Made by a program: the position numbers and the translations under genes
From: Rhizobium grahamii CCGE 502
GTDB taxonomy: Bacteria > Pseudomonadota > Alphaproteobacteria > Rhizobiales > Rhizobiaceae
Direction of reading: 5' to 3'
Assembly (NCBI RefSeq): GCF_000298315.2
Contig: NZ_AEYE02000036.1
Location: forward strand, 225,277-289,276
DNA length: 64,000 nucleotides
Shown: positions 34,583 through 44,191 of the stretch, piece by piece
Layout of the letters: each line of letters starts with the position of its first letter
How positions within the stretch are numbered: the stretch's first letter is position 1
The notes under the pieces: generated by a model
Seen by the model: the letters and a program-made list of their open reading frames with translations, nothing else
What the model was told of the DNA's origin: nothing
Database searches by the model: none

Positions 34583-35629
34583 TCAGCCCAGTTTGAGGCT
34601 GGATATCAATTTGCTCAGTTCCGCCTGAGCGTCGATCAACGCCTGAGCCGTTTCACCGCCGGGGTCGGCTTCAATACGCTGATGCTCATCGTAGCGAAGA
34701 GCCGCAATCTGGGTCACCAGTGCCCGAGCAAGCTGTCCGAGCTGAGCCTCCTGCAGCGTTTTCGTCAGGTCCGGCTTTTCAAGGACAGCTTCCGCTTTCT
34801 TGATACCGTCCTTGAGGAATATTTCTCGGGCCTTTTCATTGCGCAAAACGCGAGGCAAGACGCGCACCTTTTGCAAGGGGTGCAATTTACCGCCGTGGAT
34901 CCACCGCGCAAAATCGAAACAATCGAAGCCGGCTTGATTGATTGCCTGCTTTATCCCTGCTTTTTGTAACTCCACAAAGCCGCTGAAGCGTGTTGTGTCG
35001 AACTCCCCATCTTCCCCCACTACGGGGCGGTAATACTTTTCGATGTCGGCGTAGGCGTTGATGCTCTCAAGCACCTCAGATTGGCGTCCGCCGCAATAAT
35101 CAACGATGGTGGCGAAGGGAAGGTGCTCCTGCGTCCTCAGCTCGTAGAGATATTTCGCCTTCGAATATGGATCCCATGGTCGGGTTCCCACCAAATGTAT
35201 CTGAAGCCTGATCGCATGAACGGACGCCTCGTCAATCTCGTCATGAACGAGCGAAGGAATATGCGTCCAGCTGCCTTTGACACCATCTTCGAGAAAGCTT
35301 TTATAGAGCGCAACCCTGGTGTTGCCTTCGACGCAGACAAGCGTGCCATCGGCCCGGCGATTGAGGATCACCGGCTGGATAATGCCGCCGTTCGTCAGGA
35401 TAGATTGCTTCAGCTTTTCGAATGTGGTGCTGCTTGAACTGCCTGGCTCTTCCTCGTTACCGGCTCCGAGCGCCAGGTAGATCGCCTCGGGTGAGGGATT
35501 GTCTCCGTACATTTCAAGGAACTTGCGGATTCGGGGGTTTGAGCGATCGAGCTCGATCGTGTCCACTGCAATATTTTGGTGTGTACCCGCATTGACCAAT
35601 TTGATTCTCCCCCCGCTGTTGCTAGACAT
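34583..35629 (-). CDS. ParB N-terminal-like domain protein 2
   Basis: A 348-aa protein, first gene of the reverse operon. It begins with VDTIELDRSNPRIRKFL, a typical ParB-like substrate-recognition strand, then IIQPVILN and VCVEGNTRVALYKSF (the EGNTR motif), followed by helices that could be an HTH (LPFATIVDYCGGRQSEVLESI). The C-terminal 120 residues are helical. I start at the ATG of MSSNSGG; an upstream extension of 28 codons is open but unlike the family. It differs enough from ParB-like protein 1 that the two are not recent duplicates. Confidence 0.75.
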   Translation of the reverse strand: MSSNSGGRIKLVNAGTHQNIAVDTIELDRSNPRIRKFLEMYGDNPSPEAIYLALGAGNEEEPGSSSSTTFEKLKQSILTNGGIIQPVILNRRADGTLVCVEGNTRVALYKSFLEDGVKGSWTHIPSLVHDEIDEASVHAIRLQIHLVGTRPWDPYSKAKYLYELRTQEHLPFATIVDYCGGRQSEVLESINAYADIEKYYRPVVGEDGEFDTTRFSGFVELQKAGIKQAINQAGFDCFDFARWIHGGKLHPLQKVRVLPRVLRNEKAREIFLKDGIKKAEAVLEKPDLTKTLQEAQLGQLARALVTQIAALRYDEHQRIEADPGGETAQALIDAQAELSKLISSLKLG

Positions 35630-35781
35630 TTTAGTGTTGACCTGCAGGCGATTCCAAGCAGCAACATGAGTCCGGCCGCAACTTTTAGTGGACAGCATTA
35701 ACATAGCGGGCACAGTGCCGCAGAATAACTACCGGCATCGTGGTGAATTGCCATGGTTGCCCTGAGGTTGGGGGGGTAAGC

Positions 35782-38448
35782 TTGAGCGAGCATGAAGCGC
35801 AGATCGAAGCCGTGGCAAACGAAAGCCTCAAAAGCTTCGCAATGATATCCGGTACGGCTCGCGACCATTTGGAAGCAGCACGTGCGCCATCTATCCAAAT
35901 TGCCGATAACAGCTGGACCAATCCGAATGCTGACCAAAACCGCAGGCGTATCGACCAGGAGAACGCAGAAACTCATCGTTTGCTGATCGAGGAACCCGCC
36001 ATTGCCCGGGTAAGGGTCACCGATGAGGACGGTGCGACCACCGATTATTACATCTGCCGCACGAGCCCCGTCCCCCTCACAAACAAGGGTATAAAGCTTG
36101 CCAGTTATCGCTCCCCGGTAGGTAGGCTCGCCTCCCTTCCTGTCGGCTCGGATCATACCCTTTTTAGAGACGGCCGCCCCGTTACGGTCGAAGTCGTGGA
36201 ATTTGCCCGCTTCCAGCCACGGGTAGTCGATGGCCAATGGGATGCGCATAACGCCGTTGTCGCCGGGGGCGACTATGGTCCACTGAGCATCGAATCGTTC
36301 CGCCGGTGGCTGGAGCGGATCCTGCCCGATGTCGATGCGAGTGTGCTCGACGCCTTGCTGGAAGAAGAAAATGCAGCCGCCATTATCCGCGCGGGCTTGC
36401 ATCGAAGCGTCATTACCAGAATGGATCTGCGCGACCAGCCGTTGCTCGACCAGTACCAAGACGAAATTTTCCGCCTTCCGCTAAACAGCAGGCTGCTTTT
36501 GCTGGGCGCTCCGGGAACCGGCAAAACAACGACCCTGATCAAAAGGCTCGGCCAAAAGCTTGATACCGCGTTCCTCGAAGAGGACGAGCGCCGCGCCATT
36601 GGCGCGACATCACCGAGCCGTGAAAATGATTACGCTCGCGACTGGATCATGTTTACCCCAACTGAACTCCTGAAACTCTACGTCAAGGAGGCATTCAATC
36701 GAGAAGAAATCCCAGCGCCCGACGACCGCATCAGCACCTGGTCAGACTACCGCGAAGAACTCGCGAGGAACACTTTCCCCATCCTCCGCTCGACATCTAA
36801 TTCAAGTAGCTATGTTTTGAAGGACAACGCGCTGACATTGAGGCCGGGATCTCAGGATGATGCGATTGCCTGGTTCGAGGATTTTGACCAATGGCAAAGG
36901 GCAGCGTTCTGGGATGAGATGCGCAGTTCCGCAACAGCTTTGAGCGAACAGGCCGCGCCCGATGTCGCCCAGGTCGGGGCACGACTTTCTTCTGCCATCG
37001 GTCCGCAAGGGAGCGAAAGCACGCAGGTATTTGTCAGTTTCCTTCCCATTGCCGAAGACATCAGGGCCATGGTGGAGGCGCGCAAGGCCGCCACAGACAC
37101 CGAATTGAAAAAGTCCCTGAACCTGCAGGTTAACCGGGATAGGGGCTTTCTCGACAGTTTTGGAGCCTTCATCGAAGGCTTGTCCGATGTGACTGACGAC
37201 GCGGATGATCAGGACGAAGATGAAGAGGAGACAAACCAGCCGCGCGTCGGCAGAGCGGCTGCGATGAACCACTATCTCCGGGTCTTGCGGACGCAGGCGC
37301 GAGCACGCGCGCGTCGAAGGAATGTTCCGAAAGCCAGCCGTACCGGCCGCATTATCGATTGGCTTGCCGGCCGGATGCCGGCCGACCCGGATTTGCAGCG
37401 CATCGGGGAAAGTCTTGTGGTGCAATCCGCACTCAGATGGTTCGTCAATCCGGTGCGCCGCTACGTCGACGGTGTCCCGCAACGCTATCGCCGCTTTCGC
37501 CGCATCAGGCAGGCGGAGGGATTGTGGTTCGCTCCGGACGGACATGCAGTGACGGACCTTCATCCCCTGGAAGCAGATCTCATCCTGCTCGCCATGATGC
37601 GCAGTTCAGACGAACTCGTGCGCCGAGCCCGACGGCTTGATACGCCGGAAAATCCAGCTCAACGGATTCTGACGCGCATGAGCGACCTTTACAGGACCCA
37701 AGTCCTCGTTGACGAGGCAACGGACTTTTCTCCCATACAGCTTGCCTGCATGTCGATGCTCGCCCGACCCGTGAGCCGTTCGTTCTTTGCTTGCGGTGAC
37801 TTCAATCAGCGGGTAACGGCATGGGGGACCCGGTCGCTCGAGCAAATGAAATGGGTGTTGCCGGATATCGATAACCGGTCTGTTTCAATCGCCTATCGCC
37901 AGAGCAAAAAACTTCACGCACTGGCCCGCCAACTGGTCGCTCTCGGTGGAGACAACGCCGCGGAAGTTGCCCTTTCTGACTTTGCCGACAACGAAGGCGT
38001 ATCGCCAGTCCTGGGAACCGGAATCGTTGATCTGGTGGACACGTCACGCTGGCTTGCAGACCGGATCATCGAGATCGAGGAGGCCGTTCGCGAACTCCCG
38101 TCCATTGCCGTTCTGGTCAACAGTGAAGCTGATGTCCGCCCGATTGCTGACGCTCTGGGAGAGGCTCTCCTGGATAATAACATTCGCGTCATCCCTTGCC
38201 CCGATGGTCAAGTCCGCGGTCGAGAGGGCGCTGTCCGCGTCTTCAATGTCGAACATATCAAGGGGCTTGAGTTCGAGGCCGTCTTTTTCGTGGGCGTCGA
38301 CACATTAGCAGCCAATTTACCCGAGCTGTTCGACAAGTACCTGTATGTCGGAGCAACACGTGCGGCGTCGTATCTGGGGCTGACTTGCGCTCAATTTTTG
38401 CCGGATCGTGTCAGACACCTCGAACCGCTCTTTGAGCAGAAATGGTAG
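35782..38448 (+). CDS. UvrD/Rep-like SF1 helicase of the unknown island
   Basis: An 888-aa protein (TTG start; frame open from a GTG at 35740). An uncharacterised N-terminal domain of about 230 residues precedes Walker A LLLLGAPGTGKTTT (about 240-253). After a long insertion with an acidic patch (DDADDQDEDEEE, near 475) come Walker B VLVDEATDFSPIQ, motif III-like ACGDFNQRV, motif IV-like AYRQSKKL, and motifs V and VI (VEHIKGLEFEAVFFVG, LYVGATRAASY). The TTG has a GGGGGG ribosome site, while the GTG has none, so the TTG is preferred. It diverges from the reverse operon across about 150 nt, suggesting shared control. Confidence 0.8.
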   Translation: MSEHEAQIEAVANESLKSFAMISGTARDHLEAARAPSIQIADNSWTNPNADQNRRRIDQENAETHRLLIEEPAIARVRVTDEDGATTDYYICRTSPVPLTNKGIKLASYRSPVGRLASLPVGSDHTLFRDGRPVTVEVVEFARFQPRVVDGQWDAHNAVVAGGDYGPLSIESFRRWLERILPDVDASVLDALLEEENAAAIIRAGLHRSVITRMDLRDQPLLDQYQDEIFRLPLNSRLLLLGAPGTGKTTTLIKRLGQKLDTAFLEEDERRAIGATSPSRENDYARDWIMFTPTELLKLYVKEAFNREEIPAPDDRISTWSDYREELARNTFPILRSTSNSSSYVLKDNALTLRPGSQDDAIAWFEDFDQWQRAAFWDEMRSSATALSEQAAPDVAQVGARLSSAIGPQGSESTQVFVSFLPIAEDIRAMVEARKAATDTELKKSLNLQVNRDRGFLDSFGAFIEGLSDVTDDADDQDEDEEETNQPRVGRAAAMNHYLRVLRTQARARARRRNVPKASRTGRIIDWLAGRMPADPDLQRIGESLVVQSALRWFVNPVRRYVDGVPQRYRRFRRIRQAEGLWFAPDGHAVTDLHPLEADLILLAMMRSSDELVRRARRLDTPENPAQRILTRMSDLYRTQVLVDEATDFSPIQLACMSMLARPVSRSFFACGDFNQRVTAWGTRSLEQMKWVLPDIDNRSVSIAYRQSKKLHALARQLVALGGDNAAEVALSDFADNEGVSPVLGTGIVDLVDTSRWLADRIIEIEEAVRELPSIAVLVNSEADVRPIADALGEALLDNNIRVIPCPDGQVRGREGAVRVFNVEHIKGLEFEAVFFVGVDTLAANLPELFDKYLYVGATRAASYLGLTCAQFLPDRVRHLEPLFEQKW

Positions 38449-38493
38449 AATGGCGCGTTGGGTCCAGGAAAGTAGCGGTTGTCTTGAAAAAGA

Positions 38494-39372
38494 TTACAAA
38501 ATCCCCCACGCCCGAAACCTCCCCCTGCCGGTCATCTCGCGCAGGCCGAGCTCCACCACGATCCGCCGCGCCGCCTGCTGCGTGACGCCGAGCGTCTCCG
38601 CTACCATGGCGGACGAGACCAACGGCTTCGCCATCACCAACTCAACGAGCTCCGGCAACTTCGACGACGTCCGTCTCCCCACGATTTTCCGCTCCATCAT
38701 GGTGCGCGCCAACGCCAGCCGATCGTGCTCCTTCAGCCCAATCTCGCCGGCGGCCAGCAATCCCTGGGCGATGGCCAGCAACCGCGTGTCACGATCGCGA
38801 TGCCGGCGCCGATCGACCGGGATGGTTTTCAGGCCGACATTGACCGCCACCAGGTGGCCACCGGTTGAGATGTCAACCTGGCGCAGCATCGTCGCGGCCA
38901 GCAACCGGCCGAGCCAGGGGGCGTGCTGCGACACCGACAATTCGTTCCAGGCATCGAGAGCGACGATCGCTGCCAGCACCGGCGGCAGGTCGTGCGCCTG
39001 CCGCACGACGTCGCGCCACTCCTCGAGCCGAGCATCCTCGTCCCAGTCGAGATCGTAAACCAGTGCCTTGCTGTCCACGTCGCGAGCGCCGGAACGGCTG
39101 GGGCGTCTTGCTTGTTCGATCGCGGCGTTGGAGCGGGCGAGCACCGCGTCGATCGCTGCGAACTCGGAGTCCAACTCGGTCGTGTCGGCCGCCCTCTCCC
39201 CCTCCCCCCCCGATAGTTGGCCATTAATCTCCTCAGCTCCACTCCCATCGCCGTCTGCCAATGATGGTCCGGGCCCAGGCCGAGCCTGCGCCCGGCGGAG
39301 GGTGCGCAGGCCGTCGGGACTGAGGGCCCAGGCCGGCGGTTGGCTGGCGATGCGGCGACGGCTGCGCAAGAC
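38494..39372 (-). pseudogene. DUF1612/HTH (RHE_PE00001-like) protein, C-terminal-side fragment
   Basis: The reverse frame starts inside the family at [14 protein letters not shown] and continues through [38 protein letters not shown] and [14 protein letters not shown] to a C-terminal winged HTH ([22 protein letters not shown]). Its 5' end is cut exactly at the outer end of the Tn3 left inverted repeat. It shares the central 150 codons with the fragment at 21.4-22.0 kb, which keeps the N-terminal side instead. The remaining frame is intact but has no proper start. Confidence 0.8.
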
Positions 39373-39410
39373 GGGGTCAGAACAAGAGCAGTCCGAAATC
39401 GTACGCTAAG
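39373..39410 (+). repeat. Tn3-family left terminal inverted repeat (38 bp)
   Basis: Starts GGGGTCAGAACAAGAGCAGT and ends TACGCTAAG. It matches the right repeat at 37 of 38 positions and cuts the DUF1612 fragment precisely. Confidence 0.9.
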
Positions 39411-39556
39411 GCCGAACGGAGCATGAACAATGCGGTAGCTCAGTTCTGCGGCACTCGATCTCTGTGGATTGCTATCGACATACCGCAGTTTTGATTTCTC
39501 TGTCCGAGCCGACTCGACAACGCTCGACGCAGATTGGTCATGAATGGAGTCGGGCG

Positions 39557-42529
39557 ATGGCAAAGCGCAAGCTTCTCAAAGATCAAGATCGCCGGAAGCT
39601 TGTCGATATCCCAATCGACGAGGACAGCCTGATCCGACACTATTCGTTGTCATTGGCGGATCGCCTGGAGATCGAACTGCGGAGACGCAACCACAATCGG
39701 CTAGGCTATGCCATCCAGCTATGTCTGATGCGGTACCCGGGTCGAGTACTGGGGGCAGAAGAAACTCCGCCTCGCGCCATGCTGAAGTTTGTTGCTGATC
39801 AGGTCGGCGCCGCTCCAGACGAATTTGCCCTCTATGCACGCCGTGAAGAAACCCGTCGGGATCATGTGGCGCGGCTAATGGTGTATCTGGATACGAGAAG
39901 CGCGACGCTGCAAGATCGCCGGGCCGCGCTATTGGCTGCAATCCAGGCGGCGACGATGTCCGACGACGGTGCTGCGATAGCCAGTTCCGTTGTCGCAGCG
40001 TTTCGCGAACGCGGAGCTCTTCTGCCGGCGATCGACACGATCGAACGGATCGGCCTTGCCGGTCGTGCGATGGCCCGGCGCCGGGCAGAAAGAACTCTGA
40101 TTGAAGACATCCCACTCGATGGGCTCCAATCACTGGATAGGCTGTTAGAGGTTGACCCGTCGATCGGCCAGACGCGCTTTCATTGGCTGCGTTCGGCGCC
40201 AGAAGCGCCGGCTGCGTCGAACCTCGTCGGGCTGACCGAGCGGATAGCGTTTCTGCGGCGGCTGGAGATCGATCCGGAACTGCAGGCGCGCGTATCATCC
40301 GGACGGTGGGACCAGATGATCCGGGAGGGCAACGCAACGCCGGCCTGGCTTGCCAACGACTTCAACGCCAGTCGCCGCCACGCTCTGATCGTGGCTCAAG
40401 TCATCAAGCTTTGCCAGAAGCTCACGGACGACGCGGTAACGATGTTCATCAAGCTGATTGGCAAGTTGTTCTCGCAAGCCAACAATCGAAAGAAGCAGCG
40501 ACAGATGGATTGCAGAGCGAACACCGCCAAAGCGCTGCGCATGTTTCTAGATACGATCACCGCCCTGCAGTCCGCCAACGACTATGGTCGGAACGCATTG
40601 GATGTTCTCGACCAAAGAGTCGGCTGGGACCGGCTGCTTCGAATGAAGCCTGAGCTCGAGTAGATGGTCGGCGACAACGAGGCATCGCCGTTGACCGTAG
40701 CGGCCGAGCAGTATGCGACCGTCCACAAATACACTGGTGCATTTCTTCAGGCCTTCACGTTCCGCTCGGCGCAACGCCACGACCCGCTTCTCGCGGCAAT
40801 TGCGCTGCTGAAACGGCTTTATGCCGAGAAGCGGCGAACACTCCCGGATCGTATCCCACTCACCCACCTCAGCCAGACCGATCGAAGGCTCATCTTCGAA
40901 CAGGAAAAACCCGATCGCCGTCTCTACGAGGTCGCCACGCTCGCGGCTTTGCGAGACCGGCTTAGATCTGCCGACATTTGGGTCGACGGCAGCCGATCTT
41001 TCCGGCCGATTGACGAACACCTGATGCCGCGGTCGACATTCATAATGATGAAGGAAGAGGATCGTCTTGGATTGGGGGTCCAGGGCGACGGCGCGCAGTG
41101 GCTTGCCGAAGCCCGTCAGATGCTCGACTTCAACCTGAAGCGTCTCGCGCACCGAGCCCGATCCGGAAAGCTCGAAGGAGTTCGTCTTGAAACCGGAACG
41201 TTGATCGTTACACCAACCGCCGGCGAAGTCCCTGTGGCCGCCGAGGAACTGAATGCCGAGATCAGCGACATGTATCCGTTGGTCGAGGTTCCCGGCTTGT
41301 TAAGGGAGGTGCATGAATGGACCGGCTTTGCAGATTCATTCACGCATGTTCGCACCGGCGACGTCCCGAAAAATGTCTCTGCCATGCTCGCGGGCGTGCT
41401 GGCGGATGCGACCAATCTTGGGCCAAAACGAATGGCGGGCGCATCCAAGGGAATCAGCGCTCACCAGATCGGGTGGATGCGCACCTTTCACGCCCGATCT
41501 GAGACATATCGTGCGGCGCAAGCGTGCATCACCGATGCCCACACCCAGCATCCGCATTCCCGCCTTTGGGGCAATGGCACAACGTCATCGTCCGATGGCC
41601 AATTCTTCCGTGCGAGCGACCGAGCTGCAAAGCGCGGCGAAATCAACTTGCATTACGGCAGCGAGCCCGGATCGAAATTCTATAGCCATCTGTCAGATCA
41701 ATACGGATACTTCAGCATTTTGCCCATCAGTCCGACCGAGAGCGAGGCGGCCTATGTGCTCGATGGGCTCTTCGATCAGGACACGGTCCTCGACATCCAT
41801 GAACACTTTACCGACACAGGCGGGGCTAGTGATCATATCTTCGGGCTATTCGCCTTGATTGGAAAGCGGTTCTCACCGCGACTGCGCAATCTCAAAGATC
41901 GGAAGTTCCACACGTTCGAGAAGAGCGATGCATATCCGGCGCTGTCGAACCACATCGGGGTGCCGATCAATGCCAGTCTGATACTCGATCATTGGGACGA
42001 TCTGCTCCATCTCGCCGCGTCGATCACGACGCGGTCCGTGGTGCCATCTACCATTCTCAAGAAACTGTCCGCAACTCCGAAGCAAAGCCATCTCGCGAGG
42101 GCGCTCCGCGAACTCGGCCGTATCGAAAGGTCGCTCTTCATGATCGAATGGTACTCAAGTCCGGCACTTCGGCGGAGATGCCAAGCCGGTCTCAACAAGG
42201 GCGAGGCCGCCCATAAGCTGAAACGCGCGGTCTTCTTCCACGAGCGGGGCGAGATCCGCGACCGGTCGTTCGAAAGCCAAGCGTTCCGTGCCTCTGGTCT
42301 CAACCTCGTCGTCAGTGCGATCGTCCACTGGAATACAGTCTATCTTGACCGCGCAATCACACAGCTGAGACGCTCGGGTCGAGATATTCCTGATCTGTTG
42401 AAGCACATCTCGCCGCTGAGTTGGGAACATATCAACCTTACGGGCATCTACACCTGGGATGCTGAACATCAGATGCCGAACGGATTTCGATCACTCCGTC
42501 TTCCAGCCGGGCTGCGGCGGGTCGCATAA
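39557..42529 (+). pseudogene. tnpA: Tn3-family transposase TnpA, interrupted by in-frame TAG
   Basis: A single reading frame of 990 codons encodes a Tn3-type transposase but contains one TAG (40661-40663) after ...RMKPELE, giving 368- and 621-codon parts in the same frame. The N-terminal part (MAKRKLLKDQDR, DRLEIELRRRN) is the DUF4158-like end-binding domain. The C-terminal part has the DDE region: GVLADATNLG, SSSDGQFFRASD, HLSDQYGYFSI, and the glutamate in NKGEAAHKLKRAVFF. The total length is normal for the family. The second part starts with ATG right after the stop, so a separate C-terminal protein might be made, but autonomous transposition is doubtful. Confidence 0.85.
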
Positions 42530-42547
42530 GTTCTCATTCCGTTCGCC

Positions 42548-42585
42548 CTTAGCGTACGATTTCGGACTGCTCTTGTTCTGGCCCC
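42548..42585 (-). repeat. Tn3-family right terminal inverted repeat (38 bp)
   Basis: The inverse of the left repeat with one mismatch (C for T near the tip). Six bases outside it the ten bases GAGCAGTCCG recur in the opposite orientation, resembling the repeat's core. Confidence 0.9.
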
Positions 42586-42752
42586 AATAGGAGCAGTCCG
42601 TCGTATGGCAAAAATTGCTGACTGAGATTCGCTAGGAGAAGCATTGCATTTACTGTGGTCCACATCGTCAAGCATCGTACCAATCTGTGACCCATGGATA
42701 AAATCTGTCGATTGCCTGAGAGAGGAGCAGACATGACCTCGCTTATGGACGT

Positions 42753-43499
42753 ATGCGTGCCCATGGAACGCTGACTGAGAAGCCACAAGAAATACCGGAC
42801 GCCGTATTCGCGCTCCCATCCGCCCTGAATTGGATGCGGGCGAAATTAATACTGGTCACAGACCGCAGAGTTAGTTTCCGAACAGGCAGAGTGTTTTACC
42901 AACGAGTTCAATGGAAGGAGCTTACCGAGCCACAGCTCAACTCAATGCTTGAACAGTTACTCTTCTCATTGAACCAGATTGCCGCTCTCCAAGGTTTGGC
43001 AACCGTGCCAAACAAGGCCGACGTCGCCCGCGTTGGGATAGTGACCTGGTACTGCGGTGTGTATGGCACGGCTTCAGCGATGAGGACTTTGGCCGTTGAT
43101 AACGTTCGCACCAAGGCACCTCGTACAATGAGAGATGATGCGTTCGCGAAGAAGAGCATTGCTTTCCTGCATGAGGCATCAAGGTATCGCGGTGAGGCGA
43201 ACTACCGTCATGCGATCTATCTTGTCTATGGGAAGGCTGTACCGAAACTCGCCGAGGGATTCATAGATGATCTGACATCAGTTCTAACGGCCTTCACTGC
43301 AATGTCGGCCGGCGGAGTAAGAACGTCGCTTGTCATCGCTCATCATGCGCGGCGCATCTCCTTTCGCTCATCCGATCCGTTAAAGCAACGCCACCGTCGG
43401 AACCATTCCATTCGAAGGGCAGCGCCTTCCGTTTCGAACCTCGCTCATAAGCCGGACCGTAGCGAAGCGAAGTTGAACCTTACGCTTTTCCACCCGTGA
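42753..43499 (+). CDS. Hypothetical protein
   Basis: A 248-codon frame next to the transposon. The middle reads like a real helical protein (LTEPQLNSMLEQLLFSLNQIAAL, GIVTWYCGVYGTASAMRTL, RGEANYRHAIYLVYGK). The last 50 codons are basic and overlap the converging GNAT gene by 55 nt, so the true end may be lost to a frameshift. Upstream, a strong ribosome site (GAGAGGAG) leads into a 13-codon ORF starting MTSLMDV in another frame, hinting at a frameshift there too. The R-x(6)-H of RGEANYRH recalls HEPN folds but is too weak to name. I do not recognise the family. Confidence 0.45.
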   Translation: MRAHGTLTEKPQEIPDAVFALPSALNWMRAKLILVTDRRVSFRTGRVFYQRVQWKELTEPQLNSMLEQLLFSLNQIAALQGLATVPNKADVARVGIVTWYCGVYGTASAMRTLAVDNVRTKAPRTMRDDAFAKKSIAFLHEASRYRGEANYRHAIYLVYGKAVPKLAEGFIDDLTSVLTAFTAMSAGGVRTSLVIAHHARRISFRSSDPLKQRHRRNHSIRRAAPSVSNLAHKPDRSEAKLNLTLFHP

Positions 43500-44191
43500 C
43501 TAGCTAGCGAGGCGAGGGTTCTCTCATGGTTATTCAGCCTAGAAACGGAAACCGTGCCCCGCATTTCCGGCAGCTTCCTTAGGTAGGCAAATCCTTCGAT
43601 GTATCGCGCCAATGCCAAGCCCGTTCCGGTTCCGGCGGCACCACCACTTACAACGATATCGTGGACATGCAGAAATTCGGTTTCATTGCTGGCCAACCCA
43701 AATCCACGAATAGCTGTGCCCCCACCAGCTACGACTGCCAACGAATCCCGAGCAAGAACGTCCTCGATCCGTTTCGTTGCGGCATCTACAAGGTCCCGAT
43801 CAGAGTATCTATGCTGAATATTTTCCGGGAGTCCGGCTTTAAGGGATTCGGCAAATAGTGGCACGATCACCGCCAGGTCCTCTTCCTCCAGAGTACGAAC
43901 GGTAACGTCCGCTTCCCCCGGTCCGGCGAACTCAGGCGCCTTTGCTACCACATGACACCAGGGATGCCAGAAGGGTTGTTGGACGACGTCGCTATCGGCA
44001 ATCGTGGCCGAAAGGATTGCGAGGTCGATTTGGTTTTCCAGGAACAGATGTCTTGCCCGAGCTGTCAATTGCGAGACACTGAGTACTCTCGCCGCCCGCG
44101 TTTCGCCTGTCACGCTTGCCCAGATTGTTCTCGTGCGCGGAAACAAATGACCGAACTCAGGACCAGAAGGCTCGTTGGGCTCAACCTCCAA
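43445..44191 (-). CDS. GNAT-family N-acetyltransferase-like protein
   Basis: A 248-aa protein whose C-terminal 150 residues look like a GNAT domain: VTVRTLEEEDLAVIVPLFAES at the domain start, then HVHDIVVSGGAAGTGTGLALARYIEGFA, where the GxGxG-type turn would hold acetyl-CoA, and SRLNNHERTLASLASHGWKSV at the end. The N-terminal 85 residues are unassigned. It begins with TTG and overlaps the stop of the nucleotidyltransferase-like gene by 11 nt. It is the last gene of a three-gene operon. The substrate is unknown. Confidence 0.6.
   Translation of the reverse strand: MEVEPNEPSGPEFGHLFPRTRTIWASVTGETRAARVLSVSQLTARARHLFLENQIDLAILSATIADSDVVQQPFWHPWCHVVAKAPEFAGPGEADVTVRTLEEEDLAVIVPLFAESLKAGLPENIQHRYSDRDLVDAATKRIEDVLARDSLAVVAGGGTAIRGFGLASNETEFLHVHDIVVSGGAAGTGTGLALARYIEGFAYLRKLPEMRGTVSVSRLNNHERTLASLASHGWKSVRFNFASLRSGL

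Larger units (their letters stand above)
39373..42585 (+). mobile_element. Tn3-family element (3.2 kb, transposase only)
   Basis: The element is bounded by 38-bp terminal inverted repeats (39373-39410 and 42548-42585) that begin GGGG-T/C-CAGAACAAGAGC and differ at a single position. The homology continues a few bases inward. Inside is one tnpA, split by a stop codon. No resolvase, res site or cargo gene was found. The five bases outside each end (AAGAC and AATAG) do not match, so there is no target duplication and the flanks have been rearranged or the ends recombined. Confidence 0.9.

Noticed and set aside
23810-38448. Assignment of the island to a Dnd/Ssp phosphorothioation system
   Set aside because: Only a DndB-like DGQHR protein is present; the cysteine desulfurase, DndC, DndD and DndE or SspBCD are all absent.
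23810-38448. Assignment of the island to the Dpd (7-deazaguanine) system
   Set aside because: SNF2 and ParB-like proteins are shared themes, but there is no TGT-type DpdA nor preQ0 synthesis genes.
39373-42585. Complete Tn3 transposon with resolvase and cargo
   Set aside because: Only tnpA fits between the two 38-bp repeats; no recombinase frame is present.
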